In this document: in pieces, positions 48,694 through 58,248 of the stretch
Layout of the letters: each line of letters starts with the position of its first letter
Position numbering within the stretch: position 1 is the first letter of the stretch
Source: SYLG01 sp965226945
Lineage (GTDB): Bacteria; Planctomycetota; Planctomycetia; Gemmatales; Gemmataceae
DNA length: 64,000 nucleotides
Reading direction: 5' to 3'
Assembly: GCA_965226945.1 (NCBI GenBank)
Contig: OZ245717.1
Coordinates: 2,728,001 to 2,792,000 of the forward strand
The notes under the pieces: generated by a model
Database searches by the model: none
What the model was told of the DNA's origin: nothing
What the model saw: only the letters and a program-made list of their open reading frames with translations
Position numbers and translations under genes: made by a program

Positions 48694-50097
48694 TTAAGCG
48701 GGAGTGCTTTCGGCCACTCTCGTGAATACGACCATCTGGCTGGGCGCTCCCAGGGCTTCATCGACCGGGCCAAGCGGCTTGATCGCGGCCTGGTAGCCAA
48801 ACCGCGTGGCAATCGATTCCACCCAGTCGGCAAATTCCTGGCGCGTCCATTCAAACCGGTGATCGGAATGCCGAAAGGCGCCGGCACTGAGCGTCGGCCA
48901 AAACGCGTTGTAATCGCGGTTGGGCGTGGTGAGCACGACCACCCTCGGCCGCGTGAATTCAAACAAAACCCGTTCAAACGAGGCCAGCCGGGGCGGATCG
49001 AGGTGTTCGATCACTTCGACCACCGCCACGGCATCATAACCTTTTAGCCGTTGATCACGGTACATGAGCGATCCCTGAAGGAGCTCTAGCCGCGCCGCCT
49101 GTTTTTCCGGCATTTGCTCAAGCTTGAGCCGCCTTTTCGCCATCTGCAACACCTGCACCGACACCTCGACCCCCACGATCTTCTCAAGCGTTTTGTCCTT
49201 GAGCAACTCGCGCAATAGCCGCCCCTCGCCGCAGCCGAGATCGACGACGCTGGTGACCTTGGCTTCCTTGAGTTCGGCCAAAACCGCGTCATGACGCTGC
49301 CGATGCAGGCTCAGCGGTTTTTCAAGAATCTCTTCGCCGCTCTCGCGAACTTCGTCCTCTTCCAGGGTGGCATCTTCAGTCAGGCGCGAAAGCGCTTCGC
49401 GATAAAGTCCTGAGCGATTGCCCAGGTAACGCCTGGCAATCGCCTCCTTTTGGGGATGGGCCGCCAGCCAGCCCTCCCCCTTGGCCAGGAGTTTTTCCAG
49501 CTCGTCCTCGCCGATAAAGTAGTGCTTCGCCGTGTCGAACACAGGAATCAGCACATAGAGATGAGCCAGAAGTTCGGCCAAAGTCGTGGACTTGCGCAGC
49601 ACCACGCGAAAGTAGGGCGACTGCCCCCATTCGGGAAAGGTCGCATCGAGCGGCAACCCCTCGACCTCGACGGCATAGCCGAGTGGTTCGAAAAGCGCGC
49701 GCAAAAAAACTTCGCCGCCGCGGACGCGTAGCGCCTCGAGCCGGGCTTCGAGCGGGATCGGCGTGGTGGGCAATTCAGGCCGGTCCTTGCAAGTTCCCTG
49801 CATGGCGGAGCGGTAAATCTGGTTGATCGCCACGCTCAAAAAGGAAGAAGCGACATAGGGCCGGTCATTGACGTATTGCGACAAGACAAACGACGAATCG
49901 TTCTTCCCACGCACGAGCGCCACCGGGTCGATGTCCAGAAGTAGGCAGGCCGAGCAGCGCTCGTCGCTCGCTTCGGGGTAAAAGACATACGCCTGGCCGA
50001 AGGTCAGCGAAAAGGTCTGGAATTTCGCCGGGTTTTTGTGGAGCAAGTAACCCAGATCGGTCGCCGGAGTGTGAGTTGTGGTCAAGGTGAGTTGCAT
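48694..50097 (-). CDS. hen1: RNA 3'-terminal ribose 2'-O-methyltransferase Hen1
   Basis: This is a 467-aa protein with both bacterial Hen1 modules. The N-terminal half (1-230) is the Hen1 ligase-activating domain: ATDLGYLLHKNPAKFQTFSL, FYPEASDERCSACLLLDIDP, YVNDRPYVASSFLSVAI. The C-terminal half is a SAM methyltransferase: VVDLGCGEGRLLRELL (motif I), then EVIEHLDPPRL, the metal-binding E-x-x-E-H motif, and RHSDHRFEWTRQEF with the further conserved histidine region. It methylates the 2'-OH at the 3' end of broken RNA before Pnkp ligation, which protects the repaired site from the same toxin. It is the first gene of the four-gene operon. The ATG at 50097 starts MQLTLTTTHTPATDLG, matching the family. 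Confidence 0.97.
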   Translation of the reverse strand: MQLTLTTTHTPATDLGYLLHKNPAKFQTFSLTFGQAYVFYPEASDERCSACLLLDIDPVALVRGKNDSSFVLSQYVNDRPYVASSFLSVAINQIYRSAMQGTCKDRPELPTTPIPLEARLEALRVRGGEVFLRALFEPLGYAVEVEGLPLDATFPEWGQSPYFRVVLRKSTTLAELLAHLYVLIPVFDTAKHYFIGEDELEKLLAKGEGWLAAHPQKEAIARRYLGNRSGLYREALSRLTEDATLEEDEVRESGEEILEKPLSLHRQRHDAVLAELKEAKVTSVVDLGCGEGRLLRELLKDKTLEKIVGVEVSVQVLQMAKRRLKLEQMPEKQAARLELLQGSLMYRDQRLKGYDAVAVVEVIEHLDPPRLASFERVLFEFTRPRVVVLTTPNRDYNAFWPTLSAGAFRHSDHRFEWTRQEFADWVESIATRFGYQAAIKPLGPVDEALGAPSQMVVFTRVAESTPA

Positions 50098-50487
50098 AAG
50101 CGCTCCTGGATTTGAGTTACCCTATCGGCGTCTCAACCTTTGGCTTCCCAAAGGCGACAACGCGAAAAATAGGAATGTTTGGAGGGACGAAAGGAGAGAA
50201 TGGGCGTTAATACGGCTGATGCGGGCCGCAGAAGATACGCGAAGTCAAGAAGAAGGGAATATTCATTTTGGCAAAGCTCCTTGGGTGAATACGCATACTT
50301 GGGCCTGAAATTTCAGCAAACCGGAAAATTCCACGACCAGGCATCGAGGGAACCATGCTCCGGCATTCGCCTGAATCGATTGGGCCAAAGTGTCCATTCT
50401 CCGGCCTCTTTCTCTTGCCATCTCAGGAAAAACAATGGAGGATAATCGGTAGCCTTCCTCGAATGTCGCTTTTCCTTCCTGGCGAGT
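50098..50487. other. Intergenic region between hen1 and the DUF1501 gene
   Basis: This divergent spacer probably carries the promoter of the RNA-repair operon. A plus-strand frame (50200-50445) starts with ATG after AAAGGAGAGA and runs about 80 codons, but its amino-acid content (R/S-rich) looks non-coding. No activator gene or clear enhancer motif is seen, unlike rtcBA-type RNA repair operons that carry a linked sigma-54 activator. Confidence 0.45.
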
Positions 50488-51957
50488 GTGCTCTTGTCTC
50501 GTCCTCCTCACCATGCTGACCCCCATGGTCTCACCCATGCCAACGGTCATCCGTTTGGGTTTCTGCGTGCCCGCGAAGCCGAAGGTCTTGTCCTGTCGCG
50601 CCGCAATCTGCTCAAGGCTTCCGCCAGCGGCCTGGGGGCCTTGAGCCTTTCGGGCTTGCTCCAGCAGCAAGCCCGGGGCGCAACGCGCTCATCAGGCAAA
50701 TCGGTCATTCTGTTGTGGATGGCGGGGGGCCCCAGCCAGATCGACACGTTCGATCCCAAACCCGACCGACCCGAGCAAAACCGCGGCCCCTTTGGCGTGA
50801 CCAAGACCAAGGTGCCCGGAGTGCTCGTCTGCGAGCATCTGCCCAAACTGGCCCTGATGCTCGACCGCTTCAGCATCTTGCGCTCCGTCGATTGCCGCCA
50901 CAGCAATCACGAACCCAACACGGTGATGCAAACGGCCAACAACCGCGCCGAAGCCCGGACCAATCCCGAAACGCCTCACTACCCGGGAATCGCCTCACTG
51001 GTCAGCCGCCTTCATGGACCCAACCACCCTGCCATGCCCGGTTGCGCGGCCTTTATGAAATCGCGCAGCCATCTGGCGTTTGGCGGCTACGCCGGCCGGG
51101 AGCATGATCCGTTCATGGCGCAGGATGCCGCACGGCTGCCGGTCTACGATTCGGTTGGTAAGGACCTGGGCAAACTCTCCGATCCCGTTCGATTTGGTTT
51201 TCCCAAGAATTTGACGCCCGCGCGGATGGACGATCGCCGGGGCTTGCTCGAGGGTTTTGACCGCTTGCGTGCCGAGGTCGATCAGGGCCGCGCCCCCTTG
51301 CTGGGTCAGACCGGTCAAAAGGCGATGGAGCTTCTCTTGGGCGGCCGGGTGCGCAAGGCGCTCGATTACGATCTCGAACCCATTTCGGTGCGCGAAAGAT
51401 ATGGCCCCCACCTCTGGTGCAGGCAAACGCTGTTGGCGCGCAGGCTGGTCGAGGCGGGCTGCCCCTTTGTGACGCTCGATCTGAGCTACCACACCGCCTC
51501 GGGCACCTGGGATACCCATGGCGACAACATCCCTCCCTATGGCGGCATCCGCAAGGGGCTCGGTCCGCTTTTGCCCCTTTTTGACCACCTGGTCACGACC
51601 CTGGTCGACGACTTGCAGATGCGCGGGATGCTCGACAACACCCTGATCGTCGCCATGGGCGAATTTGGCCGCACTCCGCAGGTGGGCACCCAGGACAGCA
51701 CCGATGGACGCAACCACTGGCCGTACGTCATGTCGATGCTGACGGCGGGCGGCGGCATGCGCCACGGCCAGGCGATTGGCGCCAGCGCGAAAGATGGCGG
51801 CTCGATCAAGGAAAGGCCGATCGTGCCCGGAGACATCGCGGCGACCATTTATCACCATTTCGGAGTGCCTTTGGATGCGGTTTATCCCGATCCCGCGGGC
51901 CGGCCGCTGAACCTGTTGCCCGATGGCGGCACTCCCATTCGCGAACTGGTCGGCTAA
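50488..51957 (+). CDS. DUF1501 Tat-exported protein
   Basis: This is a 489-aa DUF1501 protein. Residues about 38-60 (SRRNLLKASASGLGALSLSGLL) are a Tat signal with the RR motif. VILLWMAGGPSQIDTFDPKP, the WDTHGDNI segment and GEFGRTPQV with DGRNHWPYVMSMLTAGGGMRHG are hallmarks of this family, which belongs to the alkaline-phosphatase-like fold and is frequently paired with DUF1549/DUF1553 genes in planctomycetes; those partners are not adjacent here. The start codon is uncertain: the GTG at 50488 adds about 37 residues before the twin arginines and has no good ribosome binding site. The protein is probably exported folded to the periplasm. Function is not known. Confidence 0.88.
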   Translation: MLLSRPPHHADPHGLTHANGHPFGFLRAREAEGLVLSRRNLLKASASGLGALSLSGLLQQQARGATRSSGKSVILLWMAGGPSQIDTFDPKPDRPEQNRGPFGVTKTKVPGVLVCEHLPKLALMLDRFSILRSVDCRHSNHEPNTVMQTANNRAEARTNPETPHYPGIASLVSRLHGPNHPAMPGCAAFMKSRSHLAFGGYAGREHDPFMAQDAARLPVYDSVGKDLGKLSDPVRFGFPKNLTPARMDDRRGLLEGFDRLRAEVDQGRAPLLGQTGQKAMELLLGGRVRKALDYDLEPISVRERYGPHLWCRQTLLARRLVEAGCPFVTLDLSYHTASGTWDTHGDNIPPYGGIRKGLGPLLPLFDHLVTTLVDDLQMRGMLDNTLIVAMGEFGRTPQVGTQDSTDGRNHWPYVMSMLTAGGGMRHGQAIGASAKDGGSIKERPIVPGDIAATIYHHFGVPLDAVYPDPAGRPLNLLPDGGTPIRELVG

Positions 51958-52047
51958 ACGCCCTTTTTCTTTCCCTTCCTTGCGTGCGAAATCGACTAGG
52001 ATAGCGCAAGCGGCCGATGGCATCCTCTCCATCGATTCGGATCACGC

Positions 52048-54735
52048 ATGGAAGTTTTTCTATTTCTGATCGCGGCTCTCATCTTCTTTTGGCTGGTGCT
52101 TTGGCCGGTCATCATTATTAGCTCGGTGAGTTCGCTTCGCAATGATCTGTTTGAGGAACTAAAAAACCTGCGCCGCGAGTTGGCGCGCAAGGTCGCAGAA
52201 CATTCGGCGCCCAAGACATCACCCCCCGTCGGCGCCCCCACGGCCTCAAGCGCCGCGGTCGCTCTCAAGGAAGCCACGCCCCCGCCCCTGCCCACCTCGC
52301 GAGAATCCGGCCGGTCTGTTCCGTGGGTTGAAAGCAGTTTGCCACCAAGTGCAGCGGACTCCTCGCCGCCCCCTGCGCCAGAGCCCCACCTGCCAGCGGT
52401 TGCATTGCCCGAATCACCGCCCGCCGCAGTCGAGCCAAGAACAAAAGTGCCCCAGTTCCTCATGCACCAGGTGCCGCCGCCGCTGCCGGCAGGTTCGATC
52501 GATCCTGCCGAACAGGCCGCTTCTCTCGAATCTTCCCCATTACCTCCACCCCTGCCTCGGCCAGATCACGGCGCCAAACGGTCGCGGCTGGATCAGATCG
52601 AACAAGGTCCCAGCCGCTTTGAACAAAGCGCGCGCAATGCGCTTCGAAAAATCTGGAATTGGATCATCATCGGCCAGGAAAATCTGCCTCAAGGGGTCTC
52701 CTGGGAATTCGCGCTCGCAAGCCAGTGGCTTTTACGCATCGGCATCCTGATCCTGGTGCTTGGCCTGGGATTCTTCGTCAAGTACTCGATCGATCATGAC
52801 CTGATCACCCAGGAAGCGCGCGTGCTGGCGACGGCGCTGGCCGGCATGTCGATGCTCGTGTTGGGAACGCGGCTGCTTGGCGGCAAGTACGATCTTTTGG
52901 GCCAGGGGCTGATGGGGGGCGGTTTGACCACCCTTTATTTCAGCGTTTTTGCCGCGGCTCATTTCTATCACCTGATCAGCCTGTCGCTGGCGTTTCTGCT
53001 TATGGCGCTGATCACGGCGCTGGCGGGCGGGCTTACCCTCCGCTATTCGTCGATCCTGGTCGCCGTGCTCGGCGTACTCGGCGGCTATGGCACGCCGATC
53101 ATGATCACCGCCGGCGTGTTTCACTTCACGCCGCTATTCGGCTACATGCTCATCTTGGGAATCGGCGTCTTTTTCGTTTGCCTGTACAAGCAATGGCCGC
53201 TGGTGCAGCACCTTGCCTTTCTTTGCAACTGCGCCCTCTATTACAGCGCCATGACGCGCTACGAGACTCCGGACTTTCCCGAAGTCTTTCCTTTCGCAGG
53301 CTCGTTCTTCATTCTGTTTTCCACGATGTCGTTCATCCATCATCTGGCCTTCCGGACCAAATCGAACCTGCTCGACCTGCTTGCGCTCGTTCTCAATGTC
53401 GCGGTTTTCTTTCATACGGCAAACGACATGCTCTATCCATTTTATGGAAAAACCGGCAGCGGCTCTCTCTGCTTTTTCCTGTCATTTTTCTATTGGCTTC
53501 ACGTGGTCATTTTTTTGCGTTGGAAATTGCTTGATCGCGAGCTGCTCATCTGCTTCCTCGGACTGTCCTCGTTTTTCTTGACGCTGGCCCTCCCCCTGCT
53601 CTTCTCCGCGCAATGGTTGACCTCCTGTTGGGCGATCCAGTCGGTCGCCATGATCTGGGTCGCGCAAAAGGTCGGCAGCCGGTTTCTGGTGCAGCTCGCT
53701 TACATCCTGCTCGCCATCGTGATGGGGCGGATGGTCCTCTTCGATTTCCCAAGCCATTTCGCGGCCCCGCCGCCGGGACAACCGCCGATTGCACAACCTC
53801 CGCTTGAGCTGGCGGAATTCTTGCGAACACTGCTTGAGCGAGCCATTCAATTTGGCACTCCCCTGGCTTCGATCTTCACCGGAGCCCTGCTCGCCAATCC
53901 GGCCCAGCTGGGAACCCAGGACGAGCTCATGAGAAGCAACGACACTCCCGTGTGGCAGGGAGCCAAAAGCGCGCAGCTATTTCTGATTGCGGCCGGAGTC
54001 ATCCTGACCTTCAGTTACCTGTTTCTGGAAACCAACCGGACGATCGGCTACCTCTACGAGCCGTTCCGCCTGACCGCCCTGACCTTGATTCTGGTCCTCC
54101 TGGGACTGACTCTGAATCTCCTATTCGCCATGCGCAAAATCTCTGGTCCCGAAGCCGGCGGGCTGCTTTGGGTCATCGCGCTGGTCCTCATGGGAAAATT
54201 TCTGGCGTACGACATCCCCTCGTGGCAGCCTGACGCCCAATGGATTTTCGCGCCTCCCTACCAGGCGCGCGATGTCATTTTCCGAGCACTCGATTTCGGT
54301 TCCGTTCTCATTCTATTTTTTGGAACGGGATCTTTTTTTAGGCAGATCAACACCACCTACAAAACAGGCCCCGTGTTCATTGGATTGGGGCTGCTGTTAT
54401 CGCTGATCTACTTGACCCTTGAGACCACCAACCTTCTTCATTATCTGGGAATGGCCGGTTTGAAGTCGGGCGGCGTCTCAATCGTTTGGGCCATCTACGC
54501 CCTGGGAATGCTTCTTTGGGGAATCGGAAAACAGCAGCGCGCCATCCGCTATGTGGGCCTGGCCTTGTTCACCGTGGTCGCCTTCAAAGTCTTCCTGGTC
54601 GACCTCGCTTACCTAGACCCCTTTTATCGCATCATCGCCTTCATCATCCTGGGCCTGGTGCTCCTTTGCGGATCGTTCCTTTACCTCAAATATCAGACGC
54701 GCATTGTGGAAAAAGAAGAATCGGTCAAACCGTAA
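52048..54735 (+). CDS. DUF2339 multi-pass membrane protein
   Basis: This is an 895-aa integral membrane protein with more than twenty hydrophobic segments. It begins with one helix (VFLFLIAALIFFWLVLWPVI), then a cytoplasmic or periplasmic region of about 170 residues rich in P and S (PPPLPTS, PPPAPEPHLP, PPPLPRPDHG), then the DUF2339 core starting at SWEFALASQWLLRIGILILVLGLGFFVKYSID. GLMGGGLTTLYFSVFAA and GVLGGYGTPIMI are the repeated signature. The domain is common in planctomycetes and proteobacteria but its role is unknown; a role in cell-envelope metabolism has been suggested by context only. The proline-rich linker may contact other proteins. It stands alone between the DUF1501 gene and the large haem-domain gene. 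Confidence 0.9.
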   Translation: MEVFLFLIAALIFFWLVLWPVIIISSVSSLRNDLFEELKNLRRELARKVAEHSAPKTSPPVGAPTASSAAVALKEATPPPLPTSRESGRSVPWVESSLPPSAADSSPPPAPEPHLPAVALPESPPAAVEPRTKVPQFLMHQVPPPLPAGSIDPAEQAASLESSPLPPPLPRPDHGAKRSRLDQIEQGPSRFEQSARNALRKIWNWIIIGQENLPQGVSWEFALASQWLLRIGILILVLGLGFFVKYSIDHDLITQEARVLATALAGMSMLVLGTRLLGGKYDLLGQGLMGGGLTTLYFSVFAAAHFYHLISLSLAFLLMALITALAGGLTLRYSSILVAVLGVLGGYGTPIMITAGVFHFTPLFGYMLILGIGVFFVCLYKQWPLVQHLAFLCNCALYYSAMTRYETPDFPEVFPFAGSFFILFSTMSFIHHLAFRTKSNLLDLLALVLNVAVFFHTANDMLYPFYGKTGSGSLCFFLSFFYWLHVVIFLRWKLLDRELLICFLGLSSFFLTLALPLLFSAQWLTSCWAIQSVAMIWVAQKVGSRFLVQLAYILLAIVMGRMVLFDFPSHFAAPPPGQPPIAQPPLELAEFLRTLLERAIQFGTPLASIFTGALLANPAQLGTQDELMRSNDTPVWQGAKSAQLFLIAAGVILTFSYLFLETNRTIGYLYEPFRLTALTLILVLLGLTLNLLFAMRKISGPEAGGLLWVIALVLMGKFLAYDIPSWQPDAQWIFAPPYQARDVIFRALDFGSVLILFFGTGSFFRQINTTYKTGPVFIGLGLLLSLIYLTLETTNLLHYLGMAGLKSGGVSIVWAIYALGMLLWGIGKQQRAIRYVGLALFTVVAFKVFLVDLAYLDPFYRIIAFIILGLVLLCGSFLYLKYQTRIVEKEESVKP

Positions 54736-54875
54736 ATTCTCCGGAACAAGTTCTGACTTTTCTTGGGAATTCTTGACGCTTTCAGTGGCTTTGTCCCCAG
54801 TGATGATTTTGCTGGCAACCTTCTCGTCATTGATCTCGTTTCAGCCCTACCGCGCGATAGACCTTTCAGTACGGG

Positions 54876-57800
54876 ATGATAACTCATAGGTATCGATTCT
54901 CCTGTCTCGGGTGCAGCATGTGTAGCCTGTTTTGCGCAGCTTCTCTGGCTTTCCTGACCGTTGCCCAAAGAGAGCCAGCCAGCGTCACGGTTGGCCCCCA
55001 TCACTTCACTTTGCCCAGTGGCTGGCAGGCCACGGTGGCGGTGCCGCCAACCCTCGTCGCAAGGCCGATCAGCGCCGTTTTTGACGAAAAAGGAAGACTC
55101 TTTGTCACCGAATCGTCCGGCTCCAACGAAGCGCCCGCGATTCAGGCGGAGAAAAAGCCCCACCGCATCCTGCGCCTCGAAGACACCGATGGCGATGGGG
55201 TTTTCGACAAAAAGACCGTCTTTGCCGACAAGTTGATGCTGCCGCAGGGGATCGCTTATTCTCAGGGAGAAATCTGGGTCGGCACCCCGCCGCAGATCTG
55301 GCGCCTCATCGATGAAAATGACGACGGCGTGGCCGACAAGCGGATCCTCTTTCACGATGGCGGCACGCTGACCGGCTGCATGAACGACCTTCATGGCCCG
55401 GCCATCGGCAAGGATGGGCGCATTTACTGGACCAAGGGGGCCTTCGCCGAGCAAAAGCACACGATCAACGGCAAGACCTTCGTGACCAGCGCCAGCCACC
55501 TCTTTAGCGCCAAACCCGATGGCACGGGCATGACCGTGGAAATGACCGGCGGGATGGACAACCCGGTCGGCATCGCGTTTAACTCGATGGGCGATCGTTT
55601 CGTTTCCTGCACCTTCGTGCATCATCCGGGCAATGGCCTGCGCGATGGAATCATCCATGCGGTGCCCTGGGTGCTTTATGGCAAGGATCACAAGCCGATT
55701 CAGAACGGCGTGCACAAGCGCACCTCGATGAGCCTGGGCGATCCGCTCGTCGAGTTGGGACCGGCCGCGCCTTGCGGCATGGCGATGTTGAACAACCCGG
55801 CCAACGGTCTTTCCGGCCGGCTGGCCTGCTGCCAGTTCAACATGCGCAAAGTGAGCGTGCATCAGCTCAAGCCCGAGGGGGCCGGCTTCACTGCCGATTC
55901 GGCCGACCTGATCGTGTCGGATTTCAAGGATTTCCACCCGACCGATGTGCTGGAAGATGTCGATGGGTCGATCCTCGTGGTCGACACGGGGGGCTGGTAC
56001 AAGCTCTGCTGCCCGTCCTCGCAAATGGTCAAGGACGAGGCGATGGGGGCGATCTACCGGATCAAGGCCTCGAAGCTGCGCAAAGTCGACGACCCGCGCG
56101 GACTTCGGATCGACTGGACCGAAGAATCTGACGAAATCGCCAAGTTGATTTTCGATCCGCGCCCGGCGGTGCAGGCCAAGGCGCTCGATGTTTTGGTGGC
56201 CCGCAAGGCGGTGGATATTCTGGCCGAAGTCGTGAACAACTCGGCGCAAGTGGCCCCGCCGCGCGTTGAGGCCCTTTGGGCGCTGGGGCGTATTCCCGGG
56301 CCGGAAGCGGCTCGCCAGTGGCGCGCCATGTTATCTGATAATTTGGGCGAAATCCGCCAGGTGGCGATGCGCATTGCCGCCAATGCCAACGACAAGGTCT
56401 CGGTGCCCTATTTTTCGGCCGCGCTCAATAGCGGCAATCCGCAAGTGCGGCGCGTGGCGGCCGAAGGGATGATCAAGGCGGGCGATTTGACGAGCGTCGA
56501 CAAATTCCTGCCTTTCTTGTCGGTCGACGACACAACGCTCAATCAGATCGGCGTGTATGCACTGACCCATATTGCCGCCGCTTCGGATCAGGCGGCCACT
56601 CGCTTGAAGCGGCTGGTGGAAGATTCCAACCCCTATGTGGCGCGCAACCTTTTGATTGCGCTCGATCAAGCAGGCAAATTGGACAAAGCCGCCTTGGTGC
56701 TCGAAATGGCCAATTCCCGAGATCAGACCAGCCGCGATATCGGTCTCTGGATTCTTGGCCGGCACAAGGAATGGGCCCATGAGATCGCGACCTACATCAA
56801 CGAAAACAATAACTCCTTTCTGGCCTTCGACCAGAACCTGCACACGAGCATAGCCGCCTCCGTGCCGGGAAGAGCCCTACTTGCCCAGCGGGCTTTGAGC
56901 CGACGGCATACCGAAGTCGCCCTCAAGGCGATGGCCGATGCCGGCTTGACCAAGCCCCCCGCGGAATGGGTCGAACCGATCTACAAGTGCATTGAAGCTG
57001 ACGATTACGAGCAATCGCTCGCGGCGATTCGCACGGCGCGCACCTTCACTCAGGATTTCCCCCAGTCCTGGACCGACGAACTGGTCAAGGAACTGGGTTC
57101 GGCCCAGTTCAACGATGCGTTCAAGCTGGAGTTACTCGCCTCGCTGCCCGCGAAAACACCCATGAAAAAAGAATGGTTTGAGATTTTGAAAAATGCGCTC
57201 AACGTCCGGCGCACCAGTCTCGACCGGTCCAATGCGCTGACGGCGCTTGGCAAACTGGCGATTGCCGCCACCGATCTGCCCGAGCTTGCCGCAACCATCG
57301 CGAGCGCCAGCGCGAGCGACATCGGCCGCATTTTGGATCTTTTTGGTCCGGAAAGAGGAGATGCGGCGGGCCTGGCGCTCATCAATGCCCTCAAGAACGA
57401 GGCCATCGCGGACGCGGTCTCGCCGGGAATGGTGCGCACCTTGATCCAGAGGCATTCGCCCAAGGTGCGCGACGCGGCCAAGCCGGTGCTTGAGAAGATC
57501 GACCCGGGGACCGCCAATAACGCCAAGACGCTCGAAGACTATCTCGCCTCGCTGCCCGCCGGCAATGCGGCGCGGGGGCACACCGTCTTCAATAGCAACA
57601 AGGCGGTCTGCGCCAGTTGCCACAAGATCGGCTATGTCGGCGGCGAGAACGGTCCCGACCTGAGCCGCATCGGCCAGATCCGCACCAAGCGCGACCTGCT
57701 CGAATCGATCATGTTCCCAAGTGCGAGCTTTGTGCGCAGTTACGAGCCGGTGGTCATCACCACGCGCTACGGCCGGCTCTTCAACGGCCTGGTCAAGGAA

Positions 57801-57977
57801 GACAATCAGCAGGGGATCACCCTGGCCATCGGACCCGATGCCGTGGAAAAAATTCCGCGCAACATCATCTCGGAAATGAATCCAAGCAAGGTGTCGCTGA
57901 TGCCCGCCGGCATCGACAAGCAGATCACCAAGCAGGAGATGGCCGATCTGCTCGAATTCCTCCAGCAGCGCAAATAA
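54876..57977 (+). CDS. PVC-type membrane-bound dehydrogenase-like protein with terminal haem c domain
   Basis: This is a 1033-aa exported protein, with a hydrophobic segment in CLGCSMCSLFCAASLAFLTVA. The N-terminal half (about 40-400) is the propeller domain typical of the PVC family: SAVFDEKGRLFVTESSG, LRLEDTDGDGVFDKKTVFADKL, LIDENDDGVADKRILFHDGG, DLHGPAIGKDGRIYWTKGAF and NPVGIAFNSMGDRFVSC. The middle (about 420-900) has HEAT-like helical repeats. The C-terminus has one CASCHK haem motif (near residue 910) and the GPDLSRIGQIRTKRDLLESIM pattern of these planctomycete cytochrome domains. The protein probably oxidises a sugar or alcohol, but no cofactor-binding residues prove this. The start codon may be later at the ATG at 54918. 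Confidence 0.93.
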   Translation: MITHRYRFSCLGCSMCSLFCAASLAFLTVAQREPASVTVGPHHFTLPSGWQATVAVPPTLVARPISAVFDEKGRLFVTESSGSNEAPAIQAEKKPHRILRLEDTDGDGVFDKKTVFADKLMLPQGIAYSQGEIWVGTPPQIWRLIDENDDGVADKRILFHDGGTLTGCMNDLHGPAIGKDGRIYWTKGAFAEQKHTINGKTFVTSASHLFSAKPDGTGMTVEMTGGMDNPVGIAFNSMGDRFVSCTFVHHPGNGLRDGIIHAVPWVLYGKDHKPIQNGVHKRTSMSLGDPLVELGPAAPCGMAMLNNPANGLSGRLACCQFNMRKVSVHQLKPEGAGFTADSADLIVSDFKDFHPTDVLEDVDGSILVVDTGGWYKLCCPSSQMVKDEAMGAIYRIKASKLRKVDDPRGLRIDWTEESDEIAKLIFDPRPAVQAKALDVLVARKAVDILAEVVNNSAQVAPPRVEALWALGRIPGPEAARQWRAMLSDNLGEIRQVAMRIAANANDKVSVPYFSAALNSGNPQVRRVAAEGMIKAGDLTSVDKFLPFLSVDDTTLNQIGVYALTHIAAASDQAATRLKRLVEDSNPYVARNLLIALDQAGKLDKAALVLEMANSRDQTSRDIGLWILGRHKEWAHEIATYINENNNSFLAFDQNLHTSIAASVPGRALLAQRALSRRHTEVALKAMADAGLTKPPAEWVEPIYKCIEADDYEQSLAAIRTARTFTQDFPQSWTDELVKELGSAQFNDAFKLELLASLPAKTPMKKEWFEILKNALNVRRTSLDRSNALTALGKLAIAATDLPELAATIASASASDIGRILDLFGPERGDAAGLALINALKNEAIADAVSPGMVRTLIQRHSPKVRDAAKPVLEKIDPGTANNAKTLEDYLASLPAGNAARGHTVFNSNKAVCASCHKIGYVGGENGPDLSRIGQIRTKRDLLESIMFPSASFVRSYEPVVITTRYGRLFNGLVKEDNQQGITLAIGPDAVEKIPRNIISEMNPSKVSLMPAGIDKQITKQEMADLLEFLQQRK

Positions 57978-58007
57978 CCCTCGCCATGTTGTTTGGATCC
58001 TCTTTCA

Positions 58008-58031
58008 CCCGGGAAGCCTCACCTTCCCGGG
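58008..58031. terminator. GC-rich hairpin after the haem-domain protein gene
   Basis: A perfect 9-bp stem CCCGGGAAG / CTTCCCGGG with a six-base loop lies 31 bases after the stop codon of the large haem-domain gene. It lacks a T-tract, so it may be a pause or RNA-stabilising hairpin rather than a classical terminator. Confidence 0.4.
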
Positions 58032-58248
58032 CAGGCCCCAACCCGCTCCCCCATCCCCTCCCACGGCTCTCATTCTTCCCCTCATTCCCATCAAGACTCC
58101 GCTCCACGCGACTCCCCCTCCCCGCCGCAACCCTTCTTCCTCGCACATTGCGCCATAGGTTAACCCCAACGAAAATCCCCCACACGCCTCTGCCAGGTTG
58201 AGGGTCTCTTCCCCGACCTCGCCGCCTCATTCTCCAGGGAGCTCTCTG

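Noticed and set aside
48168..48977. Upstream extension of the Thg1-like frame to 525 codons
   Set aside because: The extension overlaps the kinase and hen1 genes and is R/S-rich; the conserved protein starts at the ATG at 48167.
50200..50445. Small plus-strand ORF with a ribosome-binding-like AAAGGAGAGA
   Set aside because: Amino-acid content is R/S-rich with no predicted structure; position is a divergent promoter region.
54693..56249. Minus-strand frame of 518 codons opposite the large haem-domain gene
   Set aside because: Antisense to a strongly supported gene; no recognisable motif and rich in H, R and G, typical of a shadow in GC-rich DNA.
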